Assembly: GCF_042684505.1 (NCBI RefSeq)
Contig: NZ_JBHULT010000006.1
Location: 434,001-498,000 of the forward strand
Direction: 5' to 3'
DNA from: Salinimicrobium flavum
GTDB lineage: Bacteria; Bacteroidota; Bacteroidia; Flavobacteriales; Flavobacteriaceae
Length of the DNA: 64,000 nt
Positions within the stretch are counted from its first letter, which is position 1. Every line of letters starts with the position of its first letter. Under the pieces are notes generated by a model. The model had not been told where the DNA came from. It did not search any database and saw only the letters and a list, made by a program, of their open reading frames with translations. This document shows, piece by piece, positions 34,180 to 43,445 of this stretch. A program made the translations under genes and the position numbers.

Positions 34180-34201
34180 CTTAAACAAATGGGGGTTAAT
34201 T

Positions 34202-35446
34202 TTACATTCTTGGGACGGCGGCAGTATCTTTCTCAGTTTTTGCAGCCATAAAAAGGTCGCTGCGCTTAAGTAAGGTCAGGTTGGGATCATCCACCCCCAC
34301 AAGTCTCTTGGTCCTGAGGTAACGCTGGTAATTAAAGTCGTCATAATCTTCGGCATTTTTGTCTACACTGCTAATGTGAACATTGCCCGATGAATGGATG
34401 AACTTGTTATCCCCTATCCACATGCCCACATGAACCACTTTTTCCTTAGTGGAATCTGTAGCGGGTGTTCCAAAGAATAACAGATCCCCCGGTTTCAGAT
34501 TTTCAAAGTTCCTTAGCGAATCAACTACCGTTCCCGTATGCACCTGCTGGGAAGCATCTCTGGGGATCACCATCCCGTTCATAAAGAAGATGGTCTTTGT
34601 AAAGCCACTGCAGTCCACTCCTTTTGGGGAAGTACCGCCCCATAAATACGGTAGGCCCATAAGCTTTTTGGAAGTCTGCACCAGGTCTTCCTCAGACTGG
34701 TCTACGGACTTGATCCATTCCTCATAAAGCTGTGCCTGTGCCTGCGGAATATATGCTGTTCTGCCATCAGGATATTTTATTTCAAAAAATCCGTTTTTGC
34801 GACCCGTCAGTTCAAATATGTTCCCGGCAACCACGTCTGATACGGTCCCTGATTGAGCCGAAGGAGCTTCATAAGCCTGCCCGAAGGGTTCAAGAAAGAT
34901 CACTTTTTCAGCAGCTTTCCATGCGGCAAGTTCCTTTTGGGTCAATCGGGTGATTCCTCCGTGGTCTACCCATGCCAGGTATGCATCGGGGGTTTGTACC
35001 AGGTACCAGTCCCCGTCCTGCTTGAGCACCTTAAGCGGTGTGCCCAGGGTGGCCTGCGTAGCAAGCTCTGCAGAATGCGCAGGATTAGACCTTATGTTGG
35101 CCACAGAAGTTCGCACCAGGGCAACTGTCTTGTCTCCAAGGTCTTTTGAAGGGAGCATTTGAATACTGTCTGAATAATTAATTCCGGCAGATTCCAGTTT
35201 ACTTTTCAGGGAAGCTACTGCCTCAGGTTGATTGGATTCTCCCCTCAGAACGTATTCCCCATCTCTTGCTATGCCTTCCACATTAAACAGAGCCACCCGT
35301 TTATCGGGGATCTGTTCCTGTTTTACTTCAGCAATAAAAATTTCGGTTTCATTTTCCTTTTCCGCTTCCTCTTGACCATTCTTACAACCGATGAGAGCTA
35401 GTGCTGTGAAGAGGGCTAAAAAAGCTGATTTTTGAAAGTTATTCAT
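34202..35446 (-). CDS. NlpC/P60 lipoprotein with SH3 domains
   Basis: A 414-residue lipoprotein (signal ending ALIGC, Cys21). Residues about 100-260 contain bacterial SH3-like modules that bind cell-wall peptides (VRTSVANIRSNPAHSAEL is typical). The C-terminal NlpC/P60 domain has the catalytic cysteine in GVDCSGFT and histidine in VVHVGMWI; the third residue lies in FIHSSGNVH. Such enzymes cut the D-Glu to diaminopimelate (or L-Ala to D-Glu) bonds of peptidoglycan. It lies 22 bases ahead of the GH3 fusion. Confidence 0.9.
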   Translation of the reverse strand: MNNFQKSAFLALFTALALIGCKNGQEEAEKENETEIFIAEVKQEQIPDKRVALFNVEGIARDGEYVLRGESNQPEAVASLKSKLESAGINYSDSIQMLPSKDLGDKTVALVRTSVANIRSNPAHSAELATQATLGTPLKVLKQDGDWYLVQTPDAYLAWVDHGGITRLTQKELAAWKAAEKVIFLEPFGQAYEAPSAQSGTVSDVVAGNIFELTGRKNGFFEIKYPDGRTAYIPQAQAQLYEEWIKSVDQSEEDLVQTSKKLMGLPYLWGGTSPKGVDCSGFTKTIFFMNGMVIPRDASQQVHTGTVVDSLRNFENLKPGDLLFFGTPATDSTKEKVVHVGMWIGDNKFIHSSGNVHISSVDKNAEDYDDFNYQRYLRTKRLVGVDDPNLTLLKRSDLFMAAKTEKDTAAVPRM

Positions 35447-35483
35447 ACTATATTATTTTTTTGAGGTCCACTAAACGAATCCG

Positions 35484-37094
35484 CTATAACGGCTTTTCGA
35501 TAAATTCACTTTGGTTTCCCGACCTATCCACGGCAGTTACCCCTACATGGGTCAACCCGTCACCCGAAGGTTCCCTGGGTAAACTAAGGGTCCTGGCGTT
35601 CCTGCCAAGGATCCTGTATTTCCAGGCGCCTTTATATTTGTAATGTACCACCCACCGAAAGATATCCTGTTCCTCCTCATGGTCCCAGCTTAGATTCACC
35701 AGGTCTCTGGTCAATTCCAGCTCAACCTCAGGAGCTTTTGGAGGCACCGGGTTTAGCCACGGACTTTCAGGAATAAGGGCCTGTCTTTTATAGGCACCAT
35801 CCAAAATTCCGGAGGAAAGTTTAGGATATTTCAACAACGGGCCTATGCTCCAGTGAATACTTCCTTTACTTTCAGGCAACATCCCCCGGGTGATCATGAT
35901 CTGGCTGATGGTCTCAATTAGATTGGGGTCATCCCCGCCAAAATCAATGTTGATACCCGGCCATAAATGTCGCTGTTGATGGTTCTCATTTTCCCACCAG
36001 CCCAAAAGGACCGGGAAACTTTGAGCCGTTTGACTTATCTTCCAGTACAACTGCGGGGAATAATAATCAATCCAGCCTTCATTAAGCCACAGCCTCGCGT
36101 CTGCATACAATTCACTGTATTGGTCCATCCCGTTGATTGTTTGAGGATATCCCGGCCTGTATATCCCAAAAGGACTGATCCCAAACTTTACCTGGGGTTT
36201 TTCGGCCTTTATCTCTTTATAGATCCTTTCCACAAAGTGGTTCACACCTTCTCTTCGCCAGTCATCACGGGCAAGGGTACCCCCATTGTTTTTATACGTA
36301 GTGTAACTGGCGGCATCAGGGAAGTCTGCCCCTTTATTATAAGAAGCGTAAGGATAAAAATAGTCATCAAAATGTACGCCGTCTACATCATATCTCTTAA
36401 CAATGTCCATTACCACAGCCGCGGTATGATCCTGGGTTTCCTTTTTGGAAGGGTCCATCCACCACATTCCGTTCTTCAGCTCCACTACAAGTTCAGGTTT
36501 ATTGCGTACCGTAGAGGCCTCTGTAATTATTCCACCGGTGGAATGATGCGCCCGGTAAGGATTTAGCCATACGTGTAATTCCAGTCCGCGGTCGTGGGCT
36601 TCCCTGATCCAGAACTGTAAAGGGTCATAAAAAGGCTCGGGGGCTTTTCCCTGTTCTCCTGTCAAGAAATAGGACCAGGGTTCGAGCTCACTCGGATATA
36701 AGGCATCTGCCTGTGGCCGTACCTGGAAGATCACCGCATTGTAGTTATGCTGTTGCAGGAAATCAAGAAGGGCTATAGCTTCTCTTTGCTGTTCTCCCGC
36801 AGATAGACCGGGTTTACTGGGCCAGTTGATGTTTGCGACAGTAGCGATCCAGGCAGCCCTGAACTCCCTCATTACATAGGGCGTGTTGTTTTTACCTTTC
36901 TTACCCGGAATCTCTTCCTTTACCGGGGGTTCGGGTTCAATTACTTCGGGAGTGGCCGCGATCTCCTCCACAGGTGTGGTGGCCGTTTCAGTAATCGGTT
37001 TGCTTTCGGTGACCACAGGTTTAGAGGTAGAGCATCCACTCCAGTAAAGAGTGGAGACAAAAAACATTAAAAAAAGCAGCTTTCTTTTCAGCAT
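35484..37094 (-). CDS. GHL10/DUF187 glycosyl hydrolase lipoprotein (DigH-like)
   Basis: A 536-residue lipoprotein. The ATG at 37094 (MLKRKLLFLMF) gives a proper signal ending YWSGC (Cys21), so the in-frame start at 37169 is rejected. After a Pro/Glu-rich linker the TIM-barrel GHL10 domain runs from about residue 75 to 410 (REFRAAWIATVANINWPS start, VDGVHFDDYFYPY core with acidic residues). A fibronectin-like module follows. E. coli DigH of this family cuts denuded peptidoglycan glycans, which fits the neighbours. The substrate here is inferred. Confidence 0.85.
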   Translation of the reverse strand: MLKRKLLFLMFFVSTLYWSGCSTSKPVVTESKPITETATTPVEEIAATPEVIEPEPPVKEEIPGKKGKNNTPYVMREFRAAWIATVANINWPSKPGLSAGEQQREAIALLDFLQQHNYNAVIFQVRPQADALYPSELEPWSYFLTGEQGKAPEPFYDPLQFWIREAHDRGLELHVWLNPYRAHHSTGGIITEASTVRNKPELVVELKNGMWWMDPSKKETQDHTAAVVMDIVKRYDVDGVHFDDYFYPYASYNKGADFPDAASYTTYKNNGGTLARDDWRREGVNHFVERIYKEIKAEKPQVKFGISPFGIYRPGYPQTINGMDQYSELYADARLWLNEGWIDYYSPQLYWKISQTAQSFPVLLGWWENENHQQRHLWPGINIDFGGDDPNLIETISQIMITRGMLPESKGSIHWSIGPLLKYPKLSSGILDGAYKRQALIPESPWLNPVPPKAPEVELELTRDLVNLSWDHEEEQDIFRWVVHYKYKGAWKYRILGRNARTLSLPREPSGDGLTHVGVTAVDRSGNQSEFIEKPL

Positions 37095-37172
37095 AAATAA
37101 TCGTTCTGTTGCAGGGGTTCTAAGTACCCGGAAGTATAACCTTTTCCCGCGGAAATTAGTATAGCTCAAATG

Positions 37173-37997
37173 TTAATCCCGGGAATTATTTTTATAGATC
37201 TCAAGGACCTTTCGCACACTTTTATATTCAGAAAGAAGGGTCTTTGCAAGATGTTCAGAAATATGGAGCTCTTCCATAAGCATTAGCTCTCCCCTGCTTA
37301 CCAGTTTCTTATTGGAAAGCTGCATGTCTACCATTTTATTCCCTTTTACCCTGCCGAGCTTTATCATAACCGCAGTAGAGATCATATTCAATACGAGTTT
37401 TTGAGCGGTGCCCGATTTCATCCTGGTACTTCCGGTAACGAACTCGGGACCCACCACGATCTCAATGGGAAATTCGGCAGCCTCGCTAAGAGGGGAATTC
37501 TCGTTATTGGTGATACAGGCCGTTATGAGCCCGTTAGCCCGGGCATCCTTAATTCCACCTATCACATAAGGCGTGGTTCCCGAAGCGGCTATCCCAATAA
37601 GCACATCATTCTTTGAAATATTATATTCCCGGAGGTCTTTCCAGGCTCCCGACTCATCATCTTCGGCATTCTCAACTGCCTTTCTAAGGGCAACATCTCC
37701 CCCGGCTATGAGCCCAATTATAACATTATCAGAAACCCCGAAAGTGGGAGGACATTCTGAAGCATCCAAAACCCCTAACCTGCCGCTGGTGCCTGCACCA
37801 ATATAAAAAAGCCGGCCGTTGTGAACAGCGATCTGCTCCACCACCTTCTCTACTACCTCTTCGATCCTTGGGATCACCTTTTCAATGGCCTCAGGTACTT
37901 TTTTATCCTCTTTATTAATATTTTCAAGCAATTCCCTGGTGCTCATCATTTCCAGATGATCATAAAGGGACGCCTGTTCTGTGGTTCTCTTGTTCAT
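37173..37997 (-). CDS. murQ: N-acetylmuramic acid 6-phosphate etherase
   Basis: Splits the lactyl ether of MurNAc-6-phosphate to give GlcNAc-6-phosphate and lactate in the cytoplasm. It is 274 residues from MNKRTTEQASLYDHL; the frame extends to 38225, but that extension overlaps the transporter gene and has no family match. The SIS domain shows FYIGAGTSGRLGVLDASECPP with catalytic Glu81, and the second acidic site in AEDDESG (about 113). Its start is five bases after the transporter stop. Other genes in the block supply peptidoglycan fragments. Confidence 0.96.
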   Translation of the reverse strand: MNKRTTEQASLYDHLEMMSTRELLENINKEDKKVPEAIEKVIPRIEEVVEKVVEQIAVHNGRLFYIGAGTSGRLGVLDASECPPTFGVSDNVIIGLIAGGDVALRKAVENAEDDESGAWKDLREYNISKNDVLIGIAASGTTPYVIGGIKDARANGLITACITNNENSPLSEAAEFPIEIVVGPEFVTGSTRMKSGTAQKLVLNMISTAVMIKLGRVKGNKMVDMQLSNKKLVSRGELMLMEELHISEHLAKTLLSEYKSVRKVLEIYKNNSRD

Positions 37998-38002
37998 AGA
38001 TT

Positions 38003-39274
38003 TTATAAAGATTTGATCTTGTAACCTTTCACCGCAAAAAACAAGATGTATAAATAACAGGGGATAAGAATCCAGTAAGCCTGCTGCGGATCCAGTATAT
38101 CTGCAAGATAACCATAAACGGGCGGGATCAAAGCTCCTCCGGCAATAGCCATGATGAGAAATGAAGAACCTATTTTGGTGAACCTTCCCAATCCTGCAAG
38201 AGCCATGGGCCATATCGCAGGCCAAACAAGGGCGTTAGCCAACCCCAGTAACGCAATGGATAAAACAGATACAAAACCATCTGTGTAAATGGCGACGAGG
38301 CCAAAGACCAGTCCCAAAATAGCAGAGGTTTTTAATGCATTTTCCTGGGTGATAAAACGGGGAATGGTAAAGATCCCTACCACATATCCTATGATCATTG
38401 CAGAAAGGGTAATACTGGCGAAGAATTTTGCATCCACCAGTGGTATCCCGTGAGATTCATTTGCATAGGTGATAATTGTATCCCCGGCAATAACCTCAAC
38501 CCCTACGTACAGGAACAGCGCCAGGGTTCCCAGAAAAATATGAGGGAACTGGAAGATACTGGTCTTGTTCAAATTTGACTTGGCCAGTTCTTCATCTTCT
38601 GCGTCTGCATCTACTTCAGGCAGGGAAGAGAAATATACCAGGCCGGCAAGAATAATAAGTATGGCCATCATAACCAGGTAAGGATCGATCACCCGTTGAG
38701 CCAATTCATCTAAAGCGGCAGATTTTTCAACCCCCGAAAGAGCCTCAATGGTCTCTCCAATATTATCCGCAGAACTAAAAAGAATTGCCCCAAGGACGAT
38801 GGGTGCCAGTACTCCCGCCACTTTATTACAGATTCCCATAATACTGATCCTTTTGGCTGCACTTTCCGCAGGACCAAGAACCACCACATAAGGATTTGCT
38901 GCAGTTTGCAATAAGGCCAGGCCGGTACCCTGCACGAAAAGTCCTAACAGGAAGATCTCATAAGTTCGCGAATACGCTGCCGGAATAAATATCACGGCTC
39001 CTACAGCCATTACCAGCAGACCGAGAGACATTCCTTTCTTGTACCCGGTTTTCTGCAGCACCCATGCAGAAGGAAGGGCCATTACGAGGTAGGAAATATA
39101 AAAAGCCGTCACCACGAAATAGGATTGGAAATTGTTTAGTTCACAGGCGATCTTTAGATATGGGATAAGGACAGAGTTAAGCCAGGTGACAAAACCGAAA
39201 ATAAAGAACAAAGCTCCAATAATGATGATGGATCGGTTTGTGCCCGATCTGGTGGTAGTCTGGGTATTTTCCAT
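38003..39274 (-). CDS. Sugar MFS transporter (FHS family)
   Basis: A 423-residue, twelve-helix inner-membrane transporter of the fucose/glucose-galactose:proton symporter type (FHS). The start is the ATG at 39274 (MENTQTTTR), not the in-frame 39355. The TWLNSVLIPYLKIACEL block in helix 1 and GTGLALLQTAANPYV in helix 4 are family hallmarks. Its position directly before murQ, with five bases between, makes N-acetylmuramic acid or another amino sugar the probable cargo, as for transporters beside murQ in Bacteroidota, but this is inference. It is the first gene of the salvage block. Confidence 0.88.
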   Translation of the reverse strand: MENTQTTTRSGTNRSIIIIGALFFIFGFVTWLNSVLIPYLKIACELNNFQSYFVVTAFYISYLVMALPSAWVLQKTGYKKGMSLGLLVMAVGAVIFIPAAYSRTYEIFLLGLFVQGTGLALLQTAANPYVVVLGPAESAAKRISIMGICNKVAGVLAPIVLGAILFSSADNIGETIEALSGVEKSAALDELAQRVIDPYLVMMAILIILAGLVYFSSLPEVDADAEDEELAKSNLNKTSIFQFPHIFLGTLALFLYVGVEVIAGDTIITYANESHGIPLVDAKFFASITLSAMIIGYVVGIFTIPRFITQENALKTSAILGLVFGLVAIYTDGFVSVLSIALLGLANALVWPAIWPMALAGLGRFTKIGSSFLIMAIAGGALIPPVYGYLADILDPQQAYWILIPCYLYILFFAVKGYKIKSL

Positions 39275-39469
39275 AAGCCCCGGGGGAGGAATTAAATGCT
39301 TAAAAAGCAGGTTCGTAAATCTGCTCCCAAGATATACAATTCTTAAATAAAGCATAAATGAAGATCGAATATTTTAGGCTTTGCGTATTTTATAGAAGCT
39401 CATTAAAAAAGCCCGAAGATGGAACTTTGGGACTAAAGAATATTTCCTTTAGCGCCCCTTAAAAAAAAC

Positions 39470-39477
39470 TATATTTG
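39470..39477 (+). promoter_or_regulatory. Promoter -7 box for lepA
   Basis: TATATTTG, an exact TAnnTTTG, with TTTA about 18 bases upstream. It lies 52 bases before the lepA ATG. Confidence 0.6.
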
Positions 39478-39529
39478 TACCTTTTAAAATCTAATTTCCT
39501 TTATGGAAATTTTATCCTGGAATTGACTT

Positions 39530-41326
39530 ATGAAGAACATTCGGAATTTTTGCATCATTGCCCATATTGACCACGGAAAAAGCACCCTGGCAGACAGATT
39601 ACTGGACGCTACAGGATCTGTAACCGATCGTGAGAAACAGGAGCAACTGCTGGATAGTATGGATTTGGAGCGGGAAAGAGGTATCACCATCAAGAGTCAT
39701 GCGATCCAGATGGACTATACCTATAAGGGAGAGCAATATATTCTGAACCTTATTGACACCCCGGGACACGTGGATTTCTCCTATGAGGTTTCACGTTCTA
39801 TTGCCGCCTGTGAAGGCGCCCTGCTGGTGGTTGATGCGGCACAAAGCATACAGGCACAGACCATTTCAAACCTGTACCTGGCCCTTGAAAATGACCTTGA
39901 GATCATTCCGGTTCTTAATAAAGTCGACCTTCCCAGCGCCAATCCTGAAGAAGTGACAGATGATATCGTAGATCTTTTAGGATGTAACGCTGAAGATGTT
40001 ATTCCTGCGAGTGCCAAGACCGGTCTTGGGATCGACGAGATCCTTGCCGCAATAATTGAAAGAATTCCTCCACCCACGGGGAAAGTTGATGCACCTTTAA
40101 GAGCTTTGATCTTTGATTCTGTTTATAATCCTTTCCGCGGAGTCGAGACTTACTTCAGGGTGATCAATGGTTCGATCAAGAAAGGCCAGAATATAAAATT
40201 TGTAGCTACAGGTAAAAATTATTTTGCAGATGAAGTTGGGACTTTAAGGCTGAAACAGTTTCCGAGACAGGAAATAAAGACCGGAGATGTAGGTTATCTC
40301 ATCACCGGGATTAAAGAAGCTAAGGAGGTCAAAGTGGGAGATACCATTACCGATGCAAAACATCCTACCACCGAAGCTGTTCCTGGATTTGAAGACGTGA
40401 AGCCCATGGTTTTCGCGGGAATCTATCCCGTAGACACAGAAGATTACGAAGACCTTCGCGCCTCTATGGAGAAGCTGCAATTGAATGACGCTTCGCTGGT
40501 TTTCACTCCTGAAAGTTCTGCGGCACTGGGATTTGGATTCCGTTGCGGGTTTCTTGGAATGCTGCATTTGGAGATCATTCAGGAGCGATTGGAAAGGGAA
40601 TTTGATATGACCGTTATTACCACGGTACCTAACGTTTCCTATCATGCCTTTACCCATAAGAACAGGGATCAGGTGATCCTGGTAAACAACCCTACAGATC
40701 TTCCAGAACCTTCAAGCCTGGACAGGGTGGAGGAACCATATATCAAGGCTACCATCATCACCAAATCTGATTTTGTAGGGCCTGTAATGTCCCTTTGTAT
40801 TGAAAAACGCGGACAGATCACCAATCAAACCTACCTCACCACAGACCGGGTGGAATTGTCATTTGACATGCCCCTGGCAGAGATCGTATTTGACTTTTAC
40901 GACAGATTAAAAACTGTTTCCAAGGGTTATGCTTCCTTTGATTATTCTCCAATAGGCATGCGTGCCTCTAAACTTGTGAAGGTAGACGTACTACTGAACG
41001 GAAACGTGGTTGATGCTCTTTCTGCACTTTTACACGTTGACAATGCCTACGATATTGGTAAGAAAATGTGTGAAAAGCTGAAGGAACTTATCCCAAGACA
41101 ACAATTTGATATCCCTATTCAGGCAGCCATTGGTGCCAAGATCATCGCCCGGGAAACGGTTAAAGCGCTGCGTAAGGATGTTACTGCAAAATGTTACGGA
41201 GGAGATATTTCCCGTAAACGTAAGCTGCTTGAAAAGCAGAAAAAAGGGAAGAAGAGAATGAGACAGGTAGGGAACGTAGAAATCCCGCAGGAAGCTTTTA
41301 TGGCCGTTCTTAAACTGAACGACTAA
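39530..41326 (+). CDS. lepA: Elongation factor 4
   Basis: A ribosome-associated GTPase, active in translation or ribosome biogenesis under stress. GTPase motifs are all present: the P-loop AHIDHGKST (11-19), DTPGH and NKVD. The C-terminal LepA-specific domain ends with the basic region GDISRKRKLLEKQKKGKKRM. At 598 residues it is the standard size. It stands alone and converges with the CPA1 antiporter, sharing a very strong hairpin at 41377-41421. Confidence 0.97.
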   Translation: MKNIRNFCIIAHIDHGKSTLADRLLDATGSVTDREKQEQLLDSMDLERERGITIKSHAIQMDYTYKGEQYILNLIDTPGHVDFSYEVSRSIAACEGALLVVDAAQSIQAQTISNLYLALENDLEIIPVLNKVDLPSANPEEVTDDIVDLLGCNAEDVIPASAKTGLGIDEILAAIIERIPPPTGKVDAPLRALIFDSVYNPFRGVETYFRVINGSIKKGQNIKFVATGKNYFADEVGTLRLKQFPRQEIKTGDVGYLITGIKEAKEVKVGDTITDAKHPTTEAVPGFEDVKPMVFAGIYPVDTEDYEDLRASMEKLQLNDASLVFTPESSAALGFGFRCGFLGMLHLEIIQERLEREFDMTVITTVPNVSYHAFTHKNRDQVILVNNPTDLPEPSSLDRVEEPYIKATIITKSDFVGPVMSLCIEKRGQITNQTYLTTDRVELSFDMPLAEIVFDFYDRLKTVSKGYASFDYSPIGMRASKLVKVDVLLNGNVVDALSALLHVDNAYDIGKKMCEKLKELIPRQQFDIPIQAAIGAKIIARETVKALRKDVTAKCYGGDISRKRKLLEKQKKGKKRMRQVGNVEIPQEAFMAVLKLND

Positions 41327-41376
41327 TTTTTTAAGAAACAAGAGTAAAGAATCAGGAAGCAAGACTTTGGAACTGC

Positions 41377-41421
41377 TCAAAAACACCACTCAAAAATGTC
41401 ATTTTTGAGTGGTGTTTTTGA
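41377..41421. terminator. 22-bp perfect inverted repeat, two-way terminator
   Basis: Arms of 22 bases (41377-41398 and 41400-41421) pair perfectly around a single central base. T-runs of five follow on both strands. It serves lepA (+) and the antiporter (-) at once. The stop codon of the antiporter falls in the loop and its last six codons lie in the arm. Confidence 0.9.
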
Positions 41422-43330
41422 TTTCCCTCTTCTGCTTTTTATCTTCTTTTTCGGGCTCCAGGTTTTCTACTGCTTCGTCAAAATTTTCCTTGGTTTCTCC
41501 TTTATTTATTTCTTTAGTGATCTTTTTACCTAAATAAACGAGTTTGGAGCCGTCAGGGATCTCTACTTCGGCACTGTGGGAAGGTATGATCCTTAAACTT
41601 CCATCTGGGGTCTTAACGAAGAGGGGGATTATTTCGGGATCTGTCTTGGATATCTCCAGCAGACCCTGGTAATGTTCTTTACTGTTGAGCCTGGATTCAT
41701 GGATCTCGGCATACTTACGGGCTACCTCAGAGAGTTTAATGTAATCATCTGTATGGGAGAATAAACCTTCTGCAGGGTTTACTTCAGGGTCGTTCATTTC
41801 ATCTGAAGAAATGAGCCGGAAAGCTCCTTTTTCTCCGAATTGCTTCTGAAATTTTGCAATGGCTGTTCTGTTAATATCACTGTTACCAGTCATTGCCATT
41901 AGATAACCTACATCGTTCAACTCAATATTGTTCATTAGATCATCCTGGTATACACTGCCTTCTATGGCTTCCAAACCAAGATCTTTAGCCTTTTGGATAT
42001 TATCTGAATTATTATCGACAAGTACTACGTGCCTTCCATTTTCGTGCAGGTACTTCCCTATAAGACGTGAACTGGAAGAAGCTCCAATAATGAGAATTCC
42101 TTCGGCATTTTTAATAAATACCCCCACCAGCCGGGCAAACAATCTGGCTGTAGTAGCGTTTAAAAGAACCGAGAGCAATACGATCATAAAAACCAGAGGA
42201 GTGATGTATTCTGCACCGGGAACACCCTCACGGGCGAGCTTTAATCCGAAGAGGGAAGCAATACCCGCGGCCACAATACCCCGGGGTCCAACCCAGCTGA
42301 TAAAAGCTATTTCATTAACCTTCAACCCGGAATTTATGGAACTAAGTATGACCCCTACCGGCCTAATCACAAGTACAACCAATCCAAAAAGGATCAAAGA
42401 CTTCCAGTTGAAGATAAGAAGCAGTTCATCAATTTCAATATTGGCTGCCAGTAATATAAACAGGATAGAAATTAAAAGTACACTCAGAGATTCCTTAAAA
42501 TACAGAAGTTCCTTTATGTTCGGGAGTTTCTTGTTCCCCATAACCATTCCCATCACCACCACGGCAAGCAAGCCGCTTTCATGAGCAAAAATGTCTGCCA
42601 AAACAAAAACCCCTAACACGGTTGCAAGGGTAAATACGTTCAACAGGTAGTGAGGAATAATGTTCCTTTTTATGAGCAGCGCCAGGATATGGGCAAAGGT
42701 GAAACCAAAAGTAAACCCAAACAAAAGGATCTTACCGAATTCGATCAATGCCGTCCTGGTAAAGTCCTGCCCCCCTTCAACTCTTATGAACTCATACATA
42801 AGAACTGCTATAAGTGCACCAATAGGATCTATAAGGATTCCTTCCCATTTAAGGATGGAGGAAATGTCTTTTTTGAGAGGTATATTCCTGAGAATGGGAG
42901 AGATCACGGTAGGCCCGGTAACAATGATCAGGGAAGAAAATAAAAATGAAATTTGCCAGGTAAATCCATAGATAAAATGTGCAGCGAGCCCGGCCCCTAA
43001 AAAGGTCACAATCACTCCAACACTTATAAGTTTTACGATGACAGGTCCAATATTTGCCACTTCACTTCGGCGTAAGGTAAGGCCCCCTTCGAAAAGAATA
43101 ACCGCAATGGCGAGGGAAACAAAGTAAAAAAGACTTTCACCCGGAAAGACACCTTCTGTACCATTCCAGATTGGCTCCAGCCATTTGGTGCCGTCATCTG
43201 AAATAAGTGTGGAAACAGGTCCAACAACAAGTCCGATTAAAATTAGGGGTAAGATGGCCGGGGTTTTGGTCTTCCATGCCACCCACTGGGCAAATATTCC
43301 TAAAATTACTAATCCTGCTAGTTCTAACAT
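41399..43330 (-). CDS. CPA1-type cation/proton antiporter with TrkA-N domain
   Basis: A 643-residue inner-membrane antiporter. About twelve helices fill residues 1-395, with family features such as GLVVGPVSTL and the glycine-rich ETGLLAVVVMG-like helix (HESGLLAVVVMGMVMG). A TrkA-N (RCK) nucleotide-binding domain starts near residue 400 (GILIIGASSSSRLIGKYL) and an RCK-C-like region with a charged tail follows. RCK domains gate K+/H+ antiporters by nucleotide, so K+ or Na+ export is likely. It lies 115 bases downstream of the CPA2 gene on the same strand. Confidence 0.88.
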   Translation of the reverse strand: MLELAGLVILGIFAQWVAWKTKTPAILPLILIGLVVGPVSTLISDDGTKWLEPIWNGTEGVFPGESLFYFVSLAIAVILFEGGLTLRRSEVANIGPVIVKLISVGVIVTFLGAGLAAHFIYGFTWQISFLFSSLIIVTGPTVISPILRNIPLKKDISSILKWEGILIDPIGALIAVLMYEFIRVEGGQDFTRTALIEFGKILLFGFTFGFTFAHILALLIKRNIIPHYLLNVFTLATVLGVFVLADIFAHESGLLAVVVMGMVMGNKKLPNIKELLYFKESLSVLLISILFILLAANIEIDELLLIFNWKSLILFGLVVLVIRPVGVILSSINSGLKVNEIAFISWVGPRGIVAAGIASLFGLKLAREGVPGAEYITPLVFMIVLLSVLLNATTARLFARLVGVFIKNAEGILIIGASSSSRLIGKYLHENGRHVVLVDNNSDNIQKAKDLGLEAIEGSVYQDDLMNNIELNDVGYLMAMTGNSDINRTAIAKFQKQFGEKGAFRLISSDEMNDPEVNPAEGLFSHTDDYIKLSEVARKYAEIHESRLNSKEHYQGLLEISKTDPEIIPLFVKTPDGSLRIIPSHSAEVEIPDGSKLVYLGKKITKEINKGETKENFDEAVENLEPEKEDKKQKREIKNTTQK

Positions 43331-43445
43331 TCAACTCACTTCTAAAATGAGGGTGAAAGTTAGCCTTTTCTGAGATAAAAACCGTAAAGTGGCCTTAATA
43401 ACTAACCTCACCTAATAAATCACCAGGACCTGAACTTTTAAGCAC

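Noticed and set aside
35967..36566. 199-residue frame opposite the GHL10 glycosidase
   Set aside because: Antisense shadow of a well-supported gene, with no start context or family resemblance.
37997..38225. N-terminal extension of murQ
   Set aside because: The extra 76 residues overlap the transporter gene and do not resemble the family; MNKRTTEQ at 37997 is the usual start.
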